Assembly (NCBI GenBank): GCA_030668165.1
Contig: DAOUUM010000046.1
Span: 1-12,522 of the forward strand
Length of the DNA stretch: 12,522 nucleotides
Source: Candidatus Heimdallarchaeota archaeon
Lineage (GTDB): Archaea > Asgardarchaeota > Heimdallarchaeia > Heimdallarchaeales > Kariarchaeaceae
Reading direction: 5' to 3'
Position 1 is the stretch's first letter, and each line of letters begins with the position of its first letter. Shown here piece by piece: positions 8,724 through 12,522 of the stretch. The notes below the pieces were generated by a model, which did no database searches, was not told where the DNA came from, and saw only the letters and a list, made by a program, of their open reading frames with translations. Both the position numbers and the translations under genes were made by a program.

Positions 8724-10103
8724 TTACCAATGGATGGTCTTATCTTTTACTTCAGTTATTCTATGACCCAATAATTCTGGTTTTAACCAATTAATCATCT
8801 CAAGTATAAATTCTCTCTCATCATTTTCGAGATAATTTAAGATCTTATCAAATTTTGCTCCCTTTCCAATCCGTTTGAAAATTGACTCAGCTGTCTCTAT
8901 TAGATATATACTTTTATCTCTAATTTGCATTATCTGCTGGATATTGGCATCATTTTCAATACCTTTATAAAATGAGGTCATATAATCAGATTTTAATTCT
9001 CCCACTAATAAAATATTTTCCAAATCTATTATTGTATAGCCCATGCTAGAATACTTTTCTTCAAATCCAGGAGGACACCATATAAATCGTCTTGGGAACT
9101 GCAATTCTTGTTCAATTGATGCATCAGATAATGATGTAATGTAAACTATAAAATCTATAATATATTTTGCTGATATTTCATCTGCTGCAATAGCTATTGG
9201 TTTACCAAGAAGTGCGGTGCTTACAATATCTGCAATTTGTTCCTTGAATACCTCAAATAAAGTCTCTGATCCCATCAGTTCTTCATTTGGTACATAATTC
9301 ACAAATTTCTGATCTAAATCTCTGATGAAACTTTGGATAATAGTTTCTTTAATAGAGGCATCGATTGAATTGTCTACTATCACATTGATGCTTCCAAGGA
9401 GCAATTCATATCCCATATTGATGAAATAATGCTTGTATGATATTATTTTTGATAATTCGGACTTCTCAAAGTACAAACATAGAATTGATATATCATCTGA
9501 CAAATCATCTGTATCGTTGAAAATCAATCCCAGCAGATGCCCATTGTTTATTAAAATTGAATAGAACGAATGATCAGTTGATATCTCGGTTTTGGATAAA
9601 GAGGCCATATAAGAGGCTAGATAACTATCAACAATGATATTATGTTCCTGAGATATTTCGCTAATGCCAAATTGTTGTGAATAATTAAAAATTGATACAT
9701 TAAATTTTGACTTATCGTATATTGATTGCAAGAATAATATTTTTTGTCTAGCTATTGATTTGACCTCATCAACAATTCCGGGGAGCCCCGTCTCCAATTG
9801 AACTTTTTCAAAGAAAGAAGCGAACTCTTGAATCATTGCATAAATCATCTCTAAATTCTCAAAATCACCAATTAAAAAATATTTATAGCGTGGACTCTCA
9901 TAACCAATCAATTGATACTTCTCAGTTCGAACAACATTTAATTCTCCCAAACTCAGTTCAGCCATCAATGCTTGGATGGCACTAAGTACTCCTGAAATTA
10001 GTATTTTCTCAGTTTCATCATTATCTGAAATTTTCTGAAAATCATGAGAAAATAGGGGTATGCCTGATATTTTATCAACAACAATCAAGCTTTGAAGTCC
10101 CAT
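8724..10103 (-). CDS. Longin/DENN-like protein, paralogue B (candidate small-GTPase regulator)
   Basis: The start is placed at the ATG at 10103 (MGLQSLIVVD). This matches the MAIQSFMIVD start of paralogue A and gives exactly the same length, 459 residues; the longer frame would need a TTG at 10115. The two proteins can be laid side by side with essentially no gaps. Over residues 289-330, 32 of 42 positions are identical, including LGKPIAI, ADEISAKYI and DFIVYI; PRRFI-x-CPP (338-345), DLEN (360-363), LKSDY (370-374) and IGKGA (412-416) are also shared. The domain order is as in paralogue A: longin-like 1-105, longin/roadblock-like about 135-240, DENN-core-like 288-370, helical end 400-445. No membrane segment or lipidation motif is present. 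The gene is divergent from the Rab-like GTPase gene, with 211 nt between starts, which suggests linked function. A TATA-like ATATATCC lies about 46 nt upstream (10146-10153). A GEF, GAP or scaffold role is inferred. Confidence 0.5.
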   Translation of the reverse strand: MGLQSLIVVDKISGIPLFSHDFQKISDNDETEKILISGVLSAIQALMAELSLGELNVVRTEKYQLIGYESPRYKYFLIGDFENLEMIYAMIQEFASFFEKVQLETGLPGIVDEVKSIARQKILFLQSIYDKSKFNVSIFNYSQQFGISEISQEHNIIVDSYLASYMASLSKTEISTDHSFYSILINNGHLLGLIFNDTDDLSDDISILCLYFEKSELSKIISYKHYFINMGYELLLGSINVIVDNSIDASIKETIIQSFIRDLDQKFVNYVPNEELMGSETLFEVFKEQIADIVSTALLGKPIAIAADEISAKYIIDFIVYITSLSDASIEQELQFPRRFIWCPPGFEEKYSSMGYTIIDLENILLVGELKSDYMTSFYKGIENDANIQQIMQIRDKSIYLIETAESIFKRIGKGAKFDKILNYLENDEREFILEMINWLKPELLGHRITEVKDKTIHW

Positions 10104-10270
10104 ACTAAATTTCAAACCTAAAAATAATTAAAGATTGAGGTCATCATATATCCATATTGTAACTAAAGCTCATAGAACATACTATATTCCCAAGTCAATA
10201 ATAAAATTGCACCTATTTCAAATAATATGGTTTAATAACCGAAATCCATGCGTATATGGATAAATTCGCC

Positions 10271-10290
10271 CCCAATTCTTATATATTGGG
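10271..10290 (+). promoter_or_regulatory. TATA box of the Rab-like GTPase gene inside a 6-bp inverted repeat
   Basis: TTATATATTG (10279-10288) is centred about 31 nt before the ATG, so the mRNA should be leaderless or nearly so. CCCAAT (10271-10276) and ATTGGG (10285-10290) form a perfect inverted repeat around it. A repressor bound there would block TBP. The TATA call is good; the operator is speculative. Confidence 0.55.
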
Positions 10291-10314
10291 CTTACAATTT
10301 TTAATTGCTTCCAC

Positions 10315-10842
10315 ATGTCTGTTAGGCGGAATAAAATCAAATTGCTATTAATTGGTGATTCCCGGGTGGGAAAAACCTCTTTGCGCAAGAGATATATGGG
10401 TGAGGGGTTTCAAGAAACATATGCAGCAACTTTGGGAGCAGATTTTTCTATCAAGAATATTCAAGAAAAGGTAATATCAATTTATGATCTAGCTGGTGAT
10501 GATGCATCAAGAATGTTCCGAATGCAGTATTATATGGGCACCCAGGGAATAATTATTGTTTTCGATATTAATAATCGAGAATCTTTTGAAAATATTGCTA
10601 AATGGTTTGATGAGATACGAACCAATCTGCACTCCAAACTAAGAGTATTTGTTCTAGGCAATAAAGACGATCTGAGAGAGGTTTCAAGGGACCCTGTATC
10701 TGAAATAGAAGCTTTTGAGTATATACAAAGTTTAGAAGAAGAACTGGGATCTACGATATCTTATCTGTCCACATCAGCCCTAACGGGATATAATGTTGAG
10801 GTGGCATTCAGTAAATTGCTTGCAGAAATAGAATTCAATTAG
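10315..10842 (+). CDS. Rab/Ras-like small GTPase with altered switch II
   Basis: A single 175-residue G domain. G1 is GDSRVGKT (14-21). The switch I Thr is Thr39 in TLGADF, close to the Rab signature TIGVDF. G3 is YDLAGDD (57-63), G4 is NKDD (116-119) and G5 is STSAL (152-156). SFENI-like (90-94) and WFDEI (97-101) are also Rab-like. Rab-type GTPases switch between GDP and GTP states to recruit effectors to membranes. Two key positions differ. The catalytic Gln of DTAGQ is Asp62, and the P-loop Gly equivalent to Ras Gly13 is Arg17. Intrinsic hydrolysis may therefore be slow or depend on a partner. The protein ends EIEFN right after the last helix, with no hypervariable tail or C-terminal Cys, so it is not prenylated as eukaryotic Rabs are. 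It is the only plus-strand gene here, divergent from paralogue B and convergent with the phosphatase (37-nt gap). Confidence 0.9.
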   Translation: MSVRRNKIKLLLIGDSRVGKTSLRKRYMGEGFQETYAATLGADFSIKNIQEKVISIYDLAGDDASRMFRMQYYMGTQGIIIVFDINNRESFENIAKWFDEIRTNLHSKLRVFVLGNKDDLREVSRDPVSEIEAFEYIQSLEEELGSTISYLSTSALTGYNVEVAFSKLLAEIEFN

Positions 10843-10879
10843 GATAAGAAAGAAATAATAGGGGAATTGAGTAAAATTA

Positions 10880-11539
10880 CTATTTATTATTTTTATGGTT
10901 GATTATTATTTGTACAGCATCTAGAAAATTATCAGTCATTATATGGTTAGATGCATTATCAATTACTTCTGGGATCTCGGTGTTAATCGCTAATGAATAC
11001 ATAACCTCTTTAAACATATCAATATCATTTGTATTATCGCCGATGGCATAGGCCTTTGATACATCATAATCATACGTTTGAGAGAATACATCAAGAGTAT
11101 CAGCCTTCGAATCACCAACCTCTATCAAGAGTGAGCCATCTATAATGCCATTTTGATGTCCTATCCTGTTAGAATATGACAAATCTGCATTTATTTCGGT
11201 TTTAACTGCATCGACCAGAATATCAATACCTCCTGATACAAGCACCACGGTAAACCCATGATCTTTTAATAGTTTAATAGCTTCTTTTGCCCCATTGATC
11301 AATACTGGGGGTAGTAATGCCTTTTCAAGTTCCTCATATTTACTATTTATCCACAATCCAACATCCAATTTTGCCCATTGATTATAGGTTATTTTTCCCT
11401 GATAATATAACTTGGTATTTGCATTCATCTTATCTATTATTGTTGGATCAACTTTCGCGAAATGGTGATGTGCAAGTTCCCATGCTGATAACGATGTGGT
11501 GAGTGTCCCATCAACATCAATAAATACTACATTCTGCAC
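10880..11539 (-). CDS. HAD superfamily phosphatase, SerB-like (HAD-IB type)
   Basis: A 219-residue protein that starts at a GTG (11539); an in-frame TGA a few codons upstream and no better in-frame start support this. All HAD motifs are present: the nucleophile and acid in DVDGT (Asp8, Asp10), motif II VSGG (Ser102), motif III Lys145 in DSKAD, and motif IV GDNTND (Asp168, Asp172). The helical cap between motifs I and II (about 15-80), with YQGKITYNQWAKLDVGLW, is typical of archaeal SerB-like HAD-IB proteins. Family members hydrolyse phosphate monoesters with Mg2+, classically phosphoserine. The substrate Arg of true phosphoserine phosphatases is not evident in the cap (Lys57 is near that place), so the serine pathway is not assured. 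It lies 60 nt after the SNARE-like gene on the same strand but has its own TATA box. Any link to the GTPase genes is unproven. Confidence 0.85.
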   Translation of the reverse strand: MQNVVFIDVDGTLTTSLSAWELAHHHFAKVDPTIIDKMNANTKLYYQGKITYNQWAKLDVGLWINSKYEELEKALLPPVLINGAKEAIKLLKDHGFTVVLVSGGIDILVDAVKTEINADLSYSNRIGHQNGIIDGSLLIEVGDSKADTLDVFSQTYDYDVSKAYAIGDNTNDIDMFKEVMYSLAINTEIPEVIDNASNHIMTDNFLDAVQIIINHKNNK

Positions 11540-11560
11540 TAATATTCCCTTTTTTCAATG

Positions 11561-11585
11561 ATATTTTATATTTTCTACCTAGGTA
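11561..11585 (-). promoter_or_regulatory. TATA box of the HAD phosphatase gene with an adjoining 10-bp palindrome
   Basis: GAAAATATAAAATAT (11561-11575, minus strand) is centred about 29 nt before the GTG start. Directly upstream, over the usual BRE position, is the perfect palindrome TACCTAGGTA (11576-11585). A dimeric regulator could use it; a modest AGGGA before the GTG may also help initiation. Confidence 0.5.
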
Positions 11586-11599
11586 ACATTATCATACTA

Positions 11600-12319
11600 T
11601 TATTTGAGAAATTGAGATACAAGAAATACGGTCCCACCAATAATGGCCAGCATCATTAAGCGATTACCTGTAATCTGCTTACTTATCTTTTCCAGTAATT
11701 TGTGTGCAACATCTAACTTATCATCAATCACATCAATCTTATCATCAATGCCCTCCAAAACCACCCCTTGCTCATCCAATTGAGCAGCCATATTATCCAA
11801 AGCTGTTTTTATCAATGAAATGTGTACATTAATGCCATCCAAAGCAGAACCGAGATTGTTTTCGACATCGTCCATTCTCTGCTCTAGGTCATCAAGGGCT
11901 TTTTGATTTTTCTCACCTGGAATTGCAGAGTCAAGATATGCCTCACTCATAGATTCTATTGTTGCGGTTGATGAGGTTAAAACCATCTCTAGCTTGGAGA
12001 AATTATCCTCAAGATCCTCCAACGTATCCTTATTGGTTTTGATTCGAGTCATCCTTCTTTCTTCATTCTTAATATCAGTGGATTGCATAAATTTTGGTAA
12101 TTTTGATTGGAGTTTTCCCCATGTGGTTCTTTCCTCTTCCAATTGTTGCTCATAACCATCTTCAAACTGATCAAAGACACCTCTCATAGAACCAACAATA
12201 CCCTTTAGCTCGGATAAGGTGTCGAGCACCAGTTCATCCTTGGTGTCTCCCTTTATCTTATCCCCAATTCTTGACATTAATCCCTTCTTTTTTTTCTTTT
12301 TTTCTTCTTGAACAGTCAT
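11600..12319 (-). CDS. Tail-anchored Q-SNARE-like coiled-coil protein
   Basis: A 239-residue protein starting at the ATG at 12319; a longer frame exists (TTG at 12433), but the TATA box lies inside it. A basic patch follows (Lys7-Lys12), then helices at about 27-75 and 86-130 with 3-4 hydrophobic spacing, perhaps an Habc-like bundle. Residues 160-212 form an unbroken heptad array: L160, I163, I167, I170, L174, M177, L181, Q184, L188, I191, I195, I198, L202, A205, L209, I212. This is seven layers, a lone Gln, then eight layers, which is the SNARE -7/0/+8 plan with Gln at the d position. LDEQGVVLEGID (181-192) is close to LDEQGEQLERIE at the zero layer of the SNAP-25 Qb helix. Residues 221-237 are a single C-terminal membrane segment followed by one Lys. 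SNAREs zip into four-helix bundles to fuse membranes; SNARE-like proteins have been reported from Heimdallarchaeota. A generic tail-anchored coiled coil is the alternative. Confidence 0.75.
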   Translation of the reverse strand: MTVQEEKKKKKKGLMSRIGDKIKGDTKDELVLDTLSELKGIVGSMRGVFDQFEDGYEQQLEEERTTWGKLQSKLPKFMQSTDIKNEERRMTRIKTNKDTLEDLEDNFSKLEMVLTSSTATIESMSEAYLDSAIPGEKNQKALDDLEQRMDDVENNLGSALDGINVHISLIKTALDNMAAQLDEQGVVLEGIDDKIDVIDDKLDVAHKLLEKISKQITGNRLMMLAIIGGTVFLVSQFLK

Positions 12320-12344
12320 TATAATAAAATAAGGGATTTTGACC

Positions 12345-12356
12345 TTAAATATATTT
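12345..12356 (-). promoter_or_regulatory. TATA box of the SNARE-like gene
   Basis: AAATATATTTAA on the minus strand is centred about 31 nt before the ATG at 12319. This predicts an RNA start only a few nt before that ATG and argues against the longer 277-codon frame. Confidence 0.55.
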
Positions 12357-12451
12357 GTTAATAGCTTGAAGGATTTGATTGAGAGATCAATAAAAAATAC
12401 AACAATAAATAGTCTGAGTTTATACATCATCAAAAATGTATATACATAATT

Positions 12452-12522
12452 TTAAACGCTGAAATTAACTAATCTCAGACGTTCTGGCGAGATGATGTCA
12501 CCACTACTCCATTTAGACAGGC
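12452..12522 (-). CDS. Possible C-terminal fragment of an unidentified gene at the right edge
   Basis: On the minus strand one frame stays open from the edge for 22 codons and ends in TAA at 12452-12454, reading LSKWSSGDIISPERLRLVNF then SV. The base composition is richer in G/C than the neighbouring intergenic DNA, as expected for coding sequence. The same stretch also has a plus-strand ATG ATG (about 12491) opening MMSPLLHLDR, so the strand is not certain. Nothing can be said of function. Confidence 0.25.
   Translation of the reverse strand, partial: LSKWSSGDIISPERLRLVNFSV

Noticed and set aside
10104..10115. Four extra residues at the start of longin/DENN-like protein B
   Set aside because: The upstream codon is TTG, and paralogue A starts at the position equivalent to the ATG at 10103.
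10843..10879. Intrinsic terminator in the convergent gap between GTPase and phosphatase genes
   Set aside because: No T-tract on either strand and no convincing stem were found in the 37 nt.
12320..12433. N-terminal extension of the SNARE-like gene (38 residues, hydrophobic, from TTG 12433) that could be read as a signal peptide or membrane anchor
   Set aside because: The TATA box at 12345-12356 lies inside it, the first codon is TTG, and the composition is that of AT-rich intergenic DNA. The ATG at 12319 fits a leaderless start.
12455..12522. C/D box sRNA suggested by ATGATGT and CTGA near the right edge
   Set aside because: The boxes are in the wrong order and the C-box match is incomplete. 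A coding fragment explains the higher G/C content as well.

Overview
The window looks like a piece of an Asgard archaeal chromosome, probably from the Heimdallarchaeia side, though the exact lineage is inference. Archaeal signs are AT-rich DNA, TATA boxes placed about 30 nt before start codons, and a large surface protease with a Thr-rich stalk and a hydrophobic, basic tail. Eukaryote-like signs are a Rab-type small GTPase, two longin/DENN-like proteins and a tail-anchored coiled-coil protein whose heptad layout is that of a Q-SNARE. No rRNA, tRNA, CRISPR array, transposon or phage gene was recognised.

Layout, left to right. Positions 1-1770 (minus) hold the first 590 codons of an FtsX/MacB-like ABC permease whose end lies outside the window. 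Positions 1928-6763 (minus) encode a 1611-residue secreted subtilisin-like (S8) protease with an intact catalytic triad, a PPC-like domain, about seven degenerate beta-rich repeats with Ca-loop-like Asp motifs, and an archaeal C-terminal sorting-type tail. A 419-nt gene-free stretch follows. Positions 7183-8562 and 8724-10103 (both minus) are tandem paralogues of exactly 459 residues each, predicted to be longin/DENN-like GTPase regulators. Divergent from them, 10315-10842 (plus) encodes the Rab-like GTPase. Convergent with it, 10880-11539 (minus) encodes a SerB-like HAD phosphatase. Positions 11600-12319 (minus) encode the SNARE-like protein. The right edge may hold the last codons of another gene.

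How it may fit together: a Q-SNARE-like membrane protein, a Rab-like switch and two candidate switch regulators sit within about 5 kb. This suggests a small membrane-remodelling or trafficking module. The SNARE reading rests on an unbroken set of heptad layers at the canonical -7 to +8 positions with a lone Gln at the zero layer, plus a short stretch very like the SNAP-25 Qb helix. The DENN reading is weaker and rests on fold-level pattern recognition. The left half (permease and surface protease) looks like a separate cell-envelope function.

Expression: most genes seem to have their own promoter and to be leaderless or nearly so. The exported protease is the exception, with a clear Shine-Dalgarno sequence.
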